DNA from: Otatea glauca
Taxonomy: Eukaryota > Streptophyta > Magnoliopsida > Poales > Poaceae
Direction of reading: 5' to 3'
Length of the DNA stretch: 64,000 nt
Assembly: GCA_036346275.1 (NCBI GenBank)
Contig: CM070722.1
Span: forward strand, 58,007,524 to 58,071,523
A program made the translations under genes and the position numbers. Shown one piece after another: positions 22,666 to 32,934 of this stretch. Under the pieces are notes generated by a model. That model was not told where the DNA came from. It searched no databases and was given only the letters and a program-made list of their open reading frames with translations. The stretch's first letter is position 1; each line of letters opens with the position of its first letter.

Positions 22666-25600
22666 TCACCTGTGAACTTCCTTTACAATTGCATCTTCAA
22701 CAACAGAAGATTGTGAAAGCAGGTGTTTGTCTTCCAGATCATCATCTTCAAAGTGCTCATCACTGGTTGTGTTGGAACCATCTAAAAATTAAAGACAACA
22801 ATAAAACATAGATAACCCCTTGGAAATAGCATGATCAACCATCAATGTAACAAGGAACTAATGAAATGAGGAAAATCAGTATGTACCTGAGAAACGACAG
22901 TCCGCGAGATGCTTTGTCTCAGTCGACTCCAACCGCATGCTTTCTGGTAGAAGACAGTTGCAAAATGCACCTGAAAGAAATTTGGATATTATCTTCCACG
23001 ATAAACTAAGAAAGATATAGTGCATTGCTTTTTCAAGAAGTGATGCCTCTTTGAAACGGAGCAATTCAGAACAGAATTGACAACAGAAAATTTACATGTT
23101 TTGACATCAGCCAACATAAGGATCAACCCTGGGATCCTGATAGCCATGTGTTTCTTTGTCAGTACCATTCCTAAATGTTATTCTTCATCATGGAAGATAC
23201 TGGCATGGATTACTATAGGGCTTATGTCCAGTAACACTGTGGCAGTCAACTCAAGATGCGCAGCTACTGGTGGTAACAACGTATGTAATGTTCGTAGCAT
23301 GAACAGTACTACATCATTACTGTAGCGGAGAGTTATGAGCGTCAGTCTATTTTCCATGAACCATGTTTCCTCCCACGCTTGAGCGCTAAAAGCCTAAAAC
23401 ATATGTACTCCATCCAAGCTTGAATGAATCAACATCTAATTCTCCATGAACCATGTTTCCTCCCATGCTTGAGCACTAAAACAATCCAACGCTTAATCTC
23501 TACATCTCTATAAATTTTCTCCCATCCTTCCAAGATATTGCATACTACTCCATTTCCTTACAGACTGAGCATGTCCACCTTCTCTTTCCAAAGATAGTGT
23601 TTCACTAACTTCCTAACTTATATAGAATTCTAGAGTTTAGACATCAAGATAGGCTGGTAGTTCAGAACTACAGATACTACTACTACAACAACAATAACCA
23701 AGCCTTTTGTCCCAAACACATTGGGGTAAGCTAAGAAAGAAACCTAATCAAAGTCAATAAAACTACTAAACCTTCGATCTTGGGTCATGGTTCCAGTACG
23801 TGGATCGCTAACTTCCATGCACTCCTATCCAACGCCAAATCTTTGGGACGTTCCAATCCCGCAAATCTCTTTTAACTGCTTCTTCCCGCATCAGTCTCGA
23901 TCGATCTCTGCCTCTTATGTTTTCACGACGAATAAAAATTCCACTACGCACCGGTGCCTTACGAGGCCTCCGTTGAAGATGTCCGAACCATCTCAGACGA
24001 TTTTAGATAAGCTTTTCTTCAACTGGTGCTACCCCAACCGTATCACATATATCATCATTCGGATTCGATCTTGCCTTGTATGACTACAGATTCACCGCAG
24101 CATCCGCATCTCCGCTACGCTTATCTTCTATATATGTTGTCTTTTTGTTGCCCAACACTTTGCTCCATACAACATTGCAGGTTTAATTGCCGTCCTATAG
24201 AACTTACCCTTTAACTTTTGAGAGATTTTTCTATCACATAGGACACCTGATGCTTGACGCCATTTCAACCACCCCGCTCATATCATGTGGCTCACATCTT
24301 CATCAATCTTGCTATCATTCTGTAGCATCGATCCCAAATATCGAAAAGTTTACTTTGTGGGCACTACTTTTTGTTAGATATCAAAAGGTGCAAACACACA
24401 AAGACAAAGAACACAGCGCTTGGAGATTTTTTAATTTTGGTGCTGCGATGAGACTGCGGCAATTTTCGTTTTCTTCACTATTTATACAAGCTGGAGGTTA
24501 CATGCAACTATGGATATCAATATGGACTTCCCTAATACAATGGATTAGCAATCCAGACTTCCTTAGTACAATGGATAGCAATCCGGACTTCCCAAATACA
24601 ATGGATAGCAATCCGAACTTCCCTTATCCTAACTGACTCAACCTCTGACGCATAACATGCCACGCACAAGATTATTAACAACAAATCACCCCCTAATCTT
24701 GATGCACCTGGCTAGATTTTGATCAAGCCAATCTTCTTGCGCGACTCCAAGAATTTAACTCACCCAAGTGGCTTTGTCAAAGTATCTGCTAACTGCTCTT
24801 CAGTGTTAATGTATTCCACTCCAATTTTCTTCCCTTCAACACATTCCCGAATGAAATGGAAACAAGTGTCGATGTGTTTACTTCGATCATGGAACACAGG
24901 ATTCTTGCAAAGTGAAATCACTGAGTTGTTATCCACCTTGAGAGTTGCATAACCGGGCTCCTTTCCAGTCAGTTCACCGATCAGGCCCCGAGCCAAATTC
25001 CTTGGCACGACGCCATTGTAGCGGCGATGTATTCAGCTTCGCAAGAAGATAAAGCAACCACCTTTTGTTTCTGGGACTGCCAACTTATCAACCTCCTTCC
25101 GAGCAAGAACAAAACACTGTAGTGCTTTTGCGGTCATCAACATCACCCGCCATATCGCTGTTGATGTACCCGATCAGTGATGGCTTCTCCTCCTTCCTTG
25201 CACAGCAGCAGCCCATGTTGCGTATCCCGGTGATGTACCGCAAGATGCTCGGTGGTGGGATTCTCCATGAAGCGGCTCACATACCCCACCAAATATGCAA
25301 GGTCCGGCCTCGTGTGCACTAAATATCTCAGGCTCCCAACAATACTTATGTAGAAGGTGGCATCAGTGCGTGGACAAATGCTTTCTTTGCTCAGTTTGAG
25401 CCTTGCTTCCATGGGAACTTCAGTTGGATTGCAATTGCTCCTGCCACTCTTTTCCAAAATCTTTTCAGCATATGCCGCCTGGTTCAAGTTAATACCTACA
25501 GCATTCTGATGTACCTCCATGCCCAAATAATAGCTCAACAAACCAAGGTCACTCATGCTGAAGAGCTCCTTCATTTCTCCTTTAAACTTGACGATCTCTT

Positions 25601-28600
25601 GTGAGTGTGTTCCTGTTATAATTAAATCATCAACATACACTCCCACAATTAAACTTGACGAGCCGGTACCTCGCTTGTATATTGCATGCTCGGTTGGGCT
25701 TCTCTCAAACCCAAGGGAATGAAGATTGTTGTCTAGCTTTGAGTTCCAAGCTCTTGGTGCCTATCGAAGTCCATAGAGTGCCTTGTGGAGCCTTAACACC
25801 TTCTAGTCATGTTCCTCATCAACGAAACCTGGTGGCTGGGTCACGTATACTTCCTCCTCAAGTTCTCCATTGAAGAACGCCGACTTCACGTCCATGTGAT
25901 GCATCTCCCATCCTTCATGTGCAGCCATGGCAATTAGGAGGCGCACCGTTTCATCCTTGCAACGGGGCAAAGACTTCCTCAAAATCCACCCCCTGCCTTT
26001 GTACATAGCATTTAGTGACGAGCCTGGCCTTGTGCTTCACTACGACACTTGAGGAATCCTTTTTAACCTTGTAGACCCACTTGAGGCCGATAGGATGGTG
26101 CCCACTTGGTAAAGCCGTGAGCTCCCAAGTGCGGTTCTCCTCGATGGATTTGATCTCTTCCATCATTGCTCGCTGCCAACACTGATGCCTTTTAGCTTCA
26201 GCAAAATTCATAGTTTCCTCCATTGCCATGAGGCATAGCCCACTATACTTGAAGTTCTCTACCGACTGCGTGGTGGCATATATATCCCCCACTGTTCGGT
26301 ACCGATGGGGGCAATTGTCAGAAGATGGCGAGACATCTGTCGAAGGAGTCACGAACTCCATTCCAGACACAGGCGTCGCGGTATTGACTGTCGGTGGAGA
26401 CGCCGTCGCTAGTGGCCCATTGCTAGACGCGTGGCTCGGCATCGGCGTCACTTGCTCTGTTGCATCACCATCCGACGATACTGCATTGGGTGCAGCATCT
26501 GCAGTCATGTAAGTGGTGTATTGCACAATGAATATCTCACCAGGAATTGCAGCATCCTCACCACCCTCCGATGTCGTGCTCCAATCCTACTTGGCCTCCT
26601 CATCGAAAACCACATCACATGTGAATGTACACGCTTGCCAACCGGGTCATATACCCGGTATGCCTTGGGGCCTGCTTCGTAGCCGATGAACACCATCGAC
26701 GTGCTCTTGTCTTCAAGTTTCTTGTGGTTTGGCTTCACGACATTGACATGTGCCACACATCCAAAGGTTCGGAAGTAGTGCACATTGGGATGCATGCCGT
26801 ACCAAGCCTCATATGACGTCATCCCTTCGACGCTGCGTGTTGGCGCATGGTTCAGTATGCATACCGCTGATGTCATCACCTGGCCCAAAATCTCCCTGGC
26901 GTGCTCTTAGCTTCCAGTAGGCTTCGCGCCATAGCCACACTGTCTGGTTCCTTCATTCCACAACGCCATTTTGTTTGCGGCGAGTACGGCACCGTGAGAT
27001 GCCATGCGACGCCACGATCAGCACAGTAGTGTCCAAACTCCGCATACGTGAACTCGCAGCCGTGGTCAGTGCGAAGGGTATGCAATTTGTGTTCCGCTTC
27101 CACTTCTGCTGCAGCCTGAAAGCGTTTGATGGCAACCAGTGCCTCATCCTTTGTCGCCAGGAGAGAGCCACATGCAGCGACTAAAATCATCAACAAGAAG
27201 TACTTGCCGCCGGGGGTCACTAGCATGATTGGCCCACACAAATCACCATGTATAAGGTCCAGGTTGTTCTTGGTGTGATAGGATGCCTCCGACGGGAATG
27301 CCGCTCGACGTTGCTTTCCCGCCAGACAGTTGTCACAAATTTGATCGATGTGATCGATTTGTGACAGCCCACGCACCATCTCCTGCCGTCCCAGTCTACG
27401 AAGCGACCCGAAATTCAAATGCTCGTAGTGTGCGTGCCAACGCCACGCGTCTTCACTACACCTTGCTACCAAACACACTGGTTGTGCAATGTTTTAAGTT
27501 AAGCATGTACAAGCGATTCTTGGATAGGTTCACCTTGGAGAGGAGCTGGCGCTTCCGATCACGAAGTCATCAGGCCACCTTCAATATGCATCTGGTAGCC
27601 TTCCTCATCGAGCTGTCCTAGGCTCACAATATTGCTACGGAGCGGAGGAATGTAGTAGACATCAGTCAAAACTCGATGTTCACCATTGTGACACATGAGT
27701 AGGACTGTTCCCTGACCACGTATATTGACGGCGGAGCCGTCGCCGAATTTGACGGTGCCTTTGATGCCATCGTCGATCTCTATGATATTCGCCTCGCACC
27801 CGTACATATGGTTGATGGTGCCTGTGTCCAGATACTAGGTATCATCATGGTGGTCATCCTCACGTCCGATATGCACTTGAGCATGCACCTCATTGAGGAC
27901 GACCTCGCCGAGGACATCCTCTGTCACCTCCATGAACGCACATGTCTGTGCTAGCAGCAACACGGGCTCGTCGTCCTGAGCCTTCACCAAATTGGCTTGC
28001 TCCTTGCGTTTGCGCCACGGCTTGCGGCACTTGCTAGAGTAGTGCCCATAATAATTACAATTGAAGCACTTCACCTTCTTTTTGTCGTAGGTGCCGCTGG
28101 ACGAGAAGCTTCCCTTGTCGTCACGGCCACAGCCACCACCATGGCCATGGCCCTGCTTGGAGACGTTGTTGTTTCCAGCGCTTCTGCCGCCACTGGAGGA
28201 GCCCTCCTGCTCCTTATGCTTCATGCGAGCCAAGCATTCTTCGTCCGTGAGGAGCAGTTGGCCGGCTTGACCGTCAATGTCCCCCAGCTCGTACTACTCC
28301 TCAACGGACCTCAGCCTCCCGGTGAGCTCCTCAATACTCAGGGTCTTCAGATCGACAAACGTTTCGATCGAAATTGCCACCTAAGTGTACCTCAACGTGA
28401 CCACGCGTAGGTACTTTTTCACTACCTTCTCTTCTTCCAGTGCATCGCCGAGAGCACGAAGGTTGTTGACGAGGCCTGTCAAGCGCATGGCGAAATCGTC
28501 CACCACGTCGCCTTCTTTCATTCGGATCATCTTGAACTCCTTCCGGAGGGTTTGCACCTTTTCCTCACAGACACGTTCGGCTCCCAAGCGCATGGTCTCC

Positions 28601-31600
28601 ACTGCCTCCTTGGCAGAATCCTTCACCGCCAACGTTGCCAACATCTCCGATGGCACTGCCTGGAGGATGGCAGACAGTCCCCCATGGGCGTGCTACGGGA
28701 GACACCCTCGAATCCCCCGCGGGCTCGCTTCGAGAGGTTCCATCAGGTCTCCCCGGGCGTGCCACGGGAGGCTCCCTCATACCCTCGCGGGTGTCACATG
28801 CGTGCTCCAGGAGGCTCCCCCTCAAGCCCACGCGGGCGCGCTACGGGAGGCTCCCTCAAGCTCCTGTGGGCTCTCTAGAGGAAGTACCTGGGGTCTCCAG
28901 TCCTCCAAGAGGTCTCACCTCGCCCAGGGCGCTTGGCAAATGCCCCCCTGGCCGCAGGGCACATAGCAAGTGCCCTGACTGTAGGGCACATGGCAAGCCC
29001 CCTGACCGCAGAACACTTGGCAAGACGCCCGATCCGAGAGGACGCCCCCAAACGCCCCGGGGGATGAATGGGCGCCTTCGAGCCACTTGGGACCAACCGC
29101 CCAGTGGGGTCCCCTATGGGGCCCCGAAGCCAGAGGCCTGCCCCTTCTGGATGATGACGTGGGATCCACTACCTCCTCTTGGAAAAGACCAAGATGCCCC
29201 CGCATGAGTTACTGCAGTAAGGGTAGGTTGGTACTTTGTGTAACAGGCTGGGCGCCTATAAAAACCCACTGTAACCCATTCTCGTAAGGAGAGCTCTCAT
29301 TGAATACAAAACCTAACAACTGGTGTGTTCCTCGAGAACTGGACCAGAGACCCTCCATACCCCACACGGAGCACACCGACAGAGTCTGATTACTGCTAAG
29401 CGCTCGAACCTGTATAAATCCTTGTGTCTACTCTCTTTCTCTCTCGGACGTAGGCCCGTGAAACGGCCGGCGTCCGCCCACACTCCCGTGTCTAGTTTCC
29501 GAACATATGACACCACCAATGGATAGGCTTTAAATAATATAATATACAAAAGTGATAATGTGAATATACCGCTTAACAGTAATAAGATCATTAGAAAATT
29601 TTAATTCAATAGTGTAAAAGGAGCAGAAATTTCTTACCGAGCTTAGCGAGTCGATTAACCCAACCAGGAATTGGCTTTCCTGTCAATCTGATGCTAAGAT
29701 CATCTGTAAAGTGGTTACAGTTCTTGGAAATGAGGTGGTAAGTATCCCCATGATATTCTGAGGCCATTCTCTGAATGAATCCTCGAAATTCTAAGGGATT
29801 CATACTTGTACAGCCTATGAAAATTGAACATCTGTACATGAACCCTGGGCAGTTCTTTGGTTCCACTTCAAAAACCCCACTTGTCGGGTGATCATGTGCT
29901 CCAAAACTGTACTCTGATCCATGGACTGTTACAGACAGAATAAAATAAACCATCAGCAATTTGCAGATTTTGATGGAAAACATTATGCAGCGACATCAAA
30001 TTATCTAAACATGACACAAAAGGATTCCTATCAAGGTTTCATCATTACCATCATAGAAGCATGACAATGTCAATGGCATTTTGGCATCACAAAATACATC
30101 CAAAATTAGGGTAATTTGTACAGGAATGCATAGAGAAAAATAGGTTAATCAGTTGATGCAGCAACAGTCAGTAATACTCTACACTGCACTACCTTGATTC
30201 AAATTTACAAGTCATTCTAGCTTAAGATACAAAGAATAAGGAAGTCGTCAGAGTCCAATACTTTTACACATTAACCCTTGTTAATTAGCCTTGGGAACAT
30301 ATGCAGGCACCGGAAACAGGTGAGTTGGTGAAGGGAGGTCATTTAGACCTATCGTGGGCTATTAGCACTTCATAATTCATAAAGGTGTTTAGGGGAAAAG
30401 CTGCCAAGAGAAAGCAAAATGAAAAGTATTTGAATGCTCAAACTTACTTGCTCAAGCGAAATGTAAAGTGGACTAGGAGTAACCAATAACTCAATAACAA
30501 GGGTGTAATAGAACAGTTAAGGCCCATTTGGAACACTGGAAGCCTGGAACTTCACATGGATTTCATATGACACATTTCAGTTCCCAGTTCCCACAGGAAT
30601 CGGGAAAAATTCCCGTGTTCCAAACGGGGACTTAAACCTATGTAGTAATCCAGTGGCAGCCCTTTACAAACTCAGACCAAACAAAACAGAACAATTTTGA
30701 AACAACAATGAGATTCATCCCAGAACAGGATTCCATTGAGGAATTTCATGATATTTAAAAGAAAAGAAATAAGATAATTAAATGATATATGTAGGTGACG
30801 GTTGCACAATAAGTACATGCATGGGTCACTTAGTAGTTAGTACTTTTTCAGCTATTTCTTTATTACTCGACATTTGCAAGAGAAAGACAACAGTTCAACG
30901 TAGGCACTTTCTGAGAGAGAATGAGCCAATAGGCCTTATAATTCTCAATGAAGAATGCTTATGTCAAACCAGGCTTAGGTCTAAAAGAGTACACTAAAGT
31001 GAGTCAACCAGAAAGTTTTAGTTCAAGAGAAATGATGAATACAAGATATTGTTCAAGAGAAATGATGTATAGAAAAACTTAAGGACATAACAGAACATGG
31101 AGGCAAAGTTTGTCATGATGCGACATATGCAAATTATGGCTCTTCTAAAGTTTGCATTTAATTTATCATAATTCAAAAGGACAGTTTCAAATGAATGCAA
31201 TAAATTATAAACATGTCTTTTTGACAACCCAGCAGATGTCCCATGAGTTCATGATGACAAAAGTGTAAGCAGATAATTTGCAACACGAGCGTGCAGCGAC
31301 CACAGACATTTTCTTCAATGTGATGAGTCTAAACTCTAAACAGATCGATCATACTGCAAATTGCAATATCATAACAAATGTGGTATAACCGTACAATTTA
31401 GGTACCAAAAAGCAAACCAGTTAACAAAAGTAGGTGATAAAGTGCTAGTAAGGAATCTTCCCCAACTGAATTAAAAGAACAGATTCTTCAGAAAGAAATA
31501 AAAAATAAGACTGATGTCATCTTCAAAGCAACACTTGCAATGTCCCATCTCAATCTTGCACCAATAATCCTAGTTTCTAGCTTGGCAATAATACAACTAA

Positions 31601-32166
31601 GAATACAAATCAGGACTCACGAATGACAAACGAGATTGCCGATACAAATTTCGCAATGCAAACTGTTCGGGCTTGCCCTCCCCCAATATTCTGAATCTGG
31701 TTCTTCTATCATGCCATCTAGCTTACTGGCTCAGACTAATCACAACATGGTCGAATGTTTCTCCATTGTCAATTCGCACAACCAATGCCTAAAATGAAGC
31801 CAAAGATCTAGTAGATACCCTCAAGAACAAACCACACCTAAAAAGAACTCACCTTTCTACAAAGCTAAAGAACGAACTCCAAGAGAAACCGTATCTCGCT
31901 ATAAAATCAGGAGAACAGCACGATGGGACCCACACTGCCATTCCCATCCCCATCTCTCCAGCACCCAGTCAACCCCCTATCCCCAAATTTTGTAGAATCA
32001 ACCGAACCCAATCGAGCTGGCCTCGCTCACCTTCGACGGCGGAGTGGAAGATGCCGAGCCCGCACCAGTGGAGGTAGTTGTTGAGCGGCGTGAGGTCGTA
32101 CACGTTGAGCACCACCGGATACTCCCCCTCCGCCGCCGCGGCGCCGCCGGAGACCGCCCCGCCCAT
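22666..32166 (-). CDS. PPPDE/DeSI-like thiol peptidase, four exons
   Basis: PPPDE (DeSI) proteins are small cysteine isopeptidases that remove SUMO or ubiquitin; the substrate here is unknown. Exons on the minus strand: 32166-32031, 29925-29638, 22970-22887, 22781-22666. The junctions are GT-AG and keep phase 1 throughout, giving 207 aa ending KEVHR-stop. Seen: YPVVLNVYDLTPLNNYL (residues 16-32), the catalytic His block GIFHSAVEVHG (His41), EYSFGAHDHPTSGVFEVEP, and the catalytic Cys block LISKNCNHFTDDL (Cys115), then GKPIPGWVNRLA. Length and motif order match plant DeSI-like proteins (At4g17486 type). The Cys-rich exon 3 and acidic exon 4 form the variable tail. Introns are 2105, 6667 and 105 bp. 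Intron 2 is swollen by transposable elements. The ATG at 32166 lies in a GC-rich leader and precedes the conserved domain directly. Confidence 0.93.
23355..23482. repeat. Short direct repeat, about 89 bp apart
   Basis: The block ccatgaaccatgtttcctcc plus the following c(a/g)cttgagc(g/a)ctaaaa occurs at about 23355-23392 and 23444-23481, nearly identical. Confidence 0.8.
23667..24371 (-). mobile_element. LINE (non-LTR) 3' end relic
   Basis: The minus strand corresponds to the C-terminal end of a plant L1-type LINE ORF2 and its 3' tail. The (tac)n stretch followed by cccaaacacattggggtaag at the left is the usual 3' terminus, and the EMVRTSSTEASYGAPVRSG-like reading (about 23950-24000) corresponds to the RT C-terminal extension. 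Many stops are present. The copia element interrupts it at 24372, so the LINE relic is the older of the two. Confidence 0.7.
24372..24688 (-). repeat. 3' LTR of the copia element
   Basis: On the minus strand it starts tgatttgttgttaataatc directly after the polypurine tract attaggggg (24689-24697) and ends gatatctaaca. It is 317 bp with TG...CA ends. The interior contains three copies of an about 40-bp block with caatggatagcaatcc (24535-24625). Confidence 0.8.
24689..26010 (-). pseudogene. Copia RT-RNase H remnant
   Basis: Blocks on the minus strand in order are RLLIAMAAHEGWEMHHMDV with SAFFNGEL (RT motif A, about 25890), GVYVDDLIITG (catalytic box, about 25640), SDLGLLSYYLGMEV, GSLRYLVHTRPDLAYLVG, and the RNase H end GVEYINTEEQLADTLTKPLG (24760-24820). 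At least two nonsense codons lie between motif A and YVDD: at the end of FVDEEHD, and a TAG in LYGLR-stop-APRAW where CAG is usual. The latter is a C-to-T change typical of methylated repeats. Confidence 0.85.
26015..27830 (-). pseudogene. Copia protease-integrase remnant
   Basis: The minus strand shows a protease-end segment, SNIVSLGQLDEEGYQMHI (about 27590-27640), the GAG-pre-integrase motif HAHYEHLNFGSLRRLGR with CDNCLAGKQ (zinc-binding His/Cys, about 27290-27440), the integrase core HGDLCGPI...LRTDHGCEF, and the C-terminal FRTFGCVAHV...FIGYE region (about 26690-26780). The core is broken near 26960 and 26880 by frameshifts. Confidence 0.85.
27835..28680 (-). pseudogene. Copia gag remnant with zinc knuckle
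   Basis: The C-terminal half carries CFNCNYYGHYSSKC (CX2CX4HX4C, about 28031-28072). The upstream part has PSEMLATLAVKDSAKEA and DDFAMRLTGLVNNLRALG, typical of the copia gag capsid region (UBN2 type). The N terminus is missing: homology ends at about 28680. Confidence 0.85.
28681..29505 (+). mobile_element. Plus-strand LTR-retroelement 3' fragment
   Basis: The segment has the layout of an internal tail plus LTR: GC-rich short tandem repeats (28690-29030), a TATA box (ctataaaaac, about 29256-29265), then a transcribed-type stretch ending ctagtttccgaaca at 29505 with a CA terminus. The gaacctgtataaatccttgtg block resembles the R/U5 part of rice gypsy LTRs. It lacks a 5' partner and runs opposite to the adjacent copia. 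The family is not assigned. Confidence 0.5.
28690..29035. repeat. Two short GC-rich tandem repeat blocks
   Basis: Block one (28690-28870) repeats gtgctacgggaggctccctc at roughly 50-60 bp spacing, about four copies. Block two (28925-29035) repeats ggcacatagcaagtgccctg at about 33 bp spacing, about four copies. Confidence 0.7.
29926..32030 (-). other. Intron 1 of the DeSI-like gene
   Basis: This 2105-bp intron runs from GAAG|GTGAGC to AACAG|TCCA. It is AT-rich and contains a 112-bp Tourist-like MITE. No other gene was seen. Confidence 0.85.
30520..30631. mobile_element. Tourist-like (PIF/Harbinger) MITE, 112 bp
   Basis: The left end aggcccatttggaacac and the reverse complement of the right end, gtccccgtttggaacac, form 17-bp inverted termini with four mismatches. 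TSD TTA is at 30517-30519 and 30632-30634. The GTTTGGAAC terminus and TTA target fit Tourist elements. Confidence 0.85.
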
Positions 32167-32400
32167 CACCTACCTCCCCCTCCGTCCCACCGAGAGAAGA
32201 TCCCGAGCAAGCTCGCCGGGGCCGCCGTCGCCGCCGCGGCCCTAGGTCCCTCCTTAGGCTAGGGTTTTGATCTGGAGAGGGGGAGGCGATGCGAGCGAGA
32301 CTGAGAGGAGAGAGAGGGAAGAAAGGAGACGACGAGTCGACGACGAGCGAGCGAGCCAGTCGGAGGCGGATTCCGAAATACGTTTGTCACTTCCGTAGGG
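32167..32400 (-). promoter_or_regulatory. 5' leader and core promoter region of the DeSI-like gene
   Basis: A GC-rich, pyrimidine-rich (on the minus strand) stretch lies immediately upstream of the ATG, including GAGAGGAGAGAGAGG on the plus strand at about 32303-32317. No TATA box is evident, consistent with a broadly expressed housekeeping-type promoter. That last point is inference. Confidence 0.45.
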
Positions 32401-32554
32401 TAATGGTTAGTAGGTAAGATTCACTGGAAGGTGGGGTCAGGGATGAATTGGGTCCCGGTATCAGTCTGTAGGTAGGCGTGAACGGGAGGTGGGATGTCAG
32501 CGTTGGGACAGGACAGGACAGGACTCGTCACGGGAGAGGTGGGGATTGGACACG

Positions 32555-32934
32555 TCGGATCTGACTGGTGTCTGGGTCCAGATAGGGGATTTGAGGAGAT
32601 ATTTGGGGGACAAGGATATCCGGTTGTAATAGTGACAGCTAAGTTTGTAGTTGTTTGTTCGACCGTTCGATCAAAATCAGACGCGAGAGATTATTTTAAG
32701 TATTGTAGTAATTTACTATAGCAAAAATTGCTATAGCAAAATCGTTTTTTTTTCAATCCGAATCGCCGATTCGCTCGATCCAACAATTGAATTGCCGAGC
32801 AACTACAAACTTCGCCGTCACTATTGTGTACTGTGACTGCTTAGGATCTAGATCCATATTTGGGATGCGCGACAGGAGCCACGGTTTAATTTGTCATTAG
32901 ATCCAAGCATCGGATCTGACTGGTGTCTGGGTCC
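32555..32934. repeat. 25-bp perfect direct repeats bracketing an inverted-repeat element
   Basis: A 25-bp sequence beginning tcggatctgactggtg occurs identically at 32555-32579 and 32910-32934. Between them lies the MITE-like element at about 32623-32828. Confidence 0.85.
32623..32828. mobile_element. MITE-like inverted-repeat element, about 206 bp
   Basis: The left arm gtaatagtgacagctaagt and the reverse complement of the right arm, acaatagtgacggcgaagt, continue into tttgtagttg, giving arms of about 28 bp. The interior also holds a small inverted repeat (attgctatagcaa). No convincing TSD was found, so the exact ends and superfamily are open. Confidence 0.65.

Larger units (their letters stand above)
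24372..28680 (-). mobile_element. Ty1/copia retrotransposon, 5'-truncated
   Basis: Read on the minus strand, gag, zinc knuckle, protease, integrase, RT and RNase H occur in the copia order (IN before RT). The 3' LTR is at 24372-24688. No matching 5' LTR exists at the other end: homology to gag stops at about 28680, next to an unrelated plus-strand LTR fragment. With one LTR and several nonsense codons the element is dead. Confidence 0.88.
22971..29637 (-). other. TE-filled intron 2 of the DeSI-like gene
   Basis: The intron is 6667 bp long, between CTCG|GTAAGA and TTTCAG|GTGC. It contains, from left to right, a short direct repeat, a LINE 3' relic, a 5'-truncated minus-strand copia element and a plus-strand LTR fragment. 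The copia is in the same direction as the host gene, so its 3' LTR (about 24372-24688) could supply a premature poly(A) signal. Confidence 0.85.

Noticed and set aside
23787..24214. Plus-strand ORFs over the LINE relic as genes
   Set aside because: The homology is to the minus-strand LINE 3' end; the plus frames are shadows.
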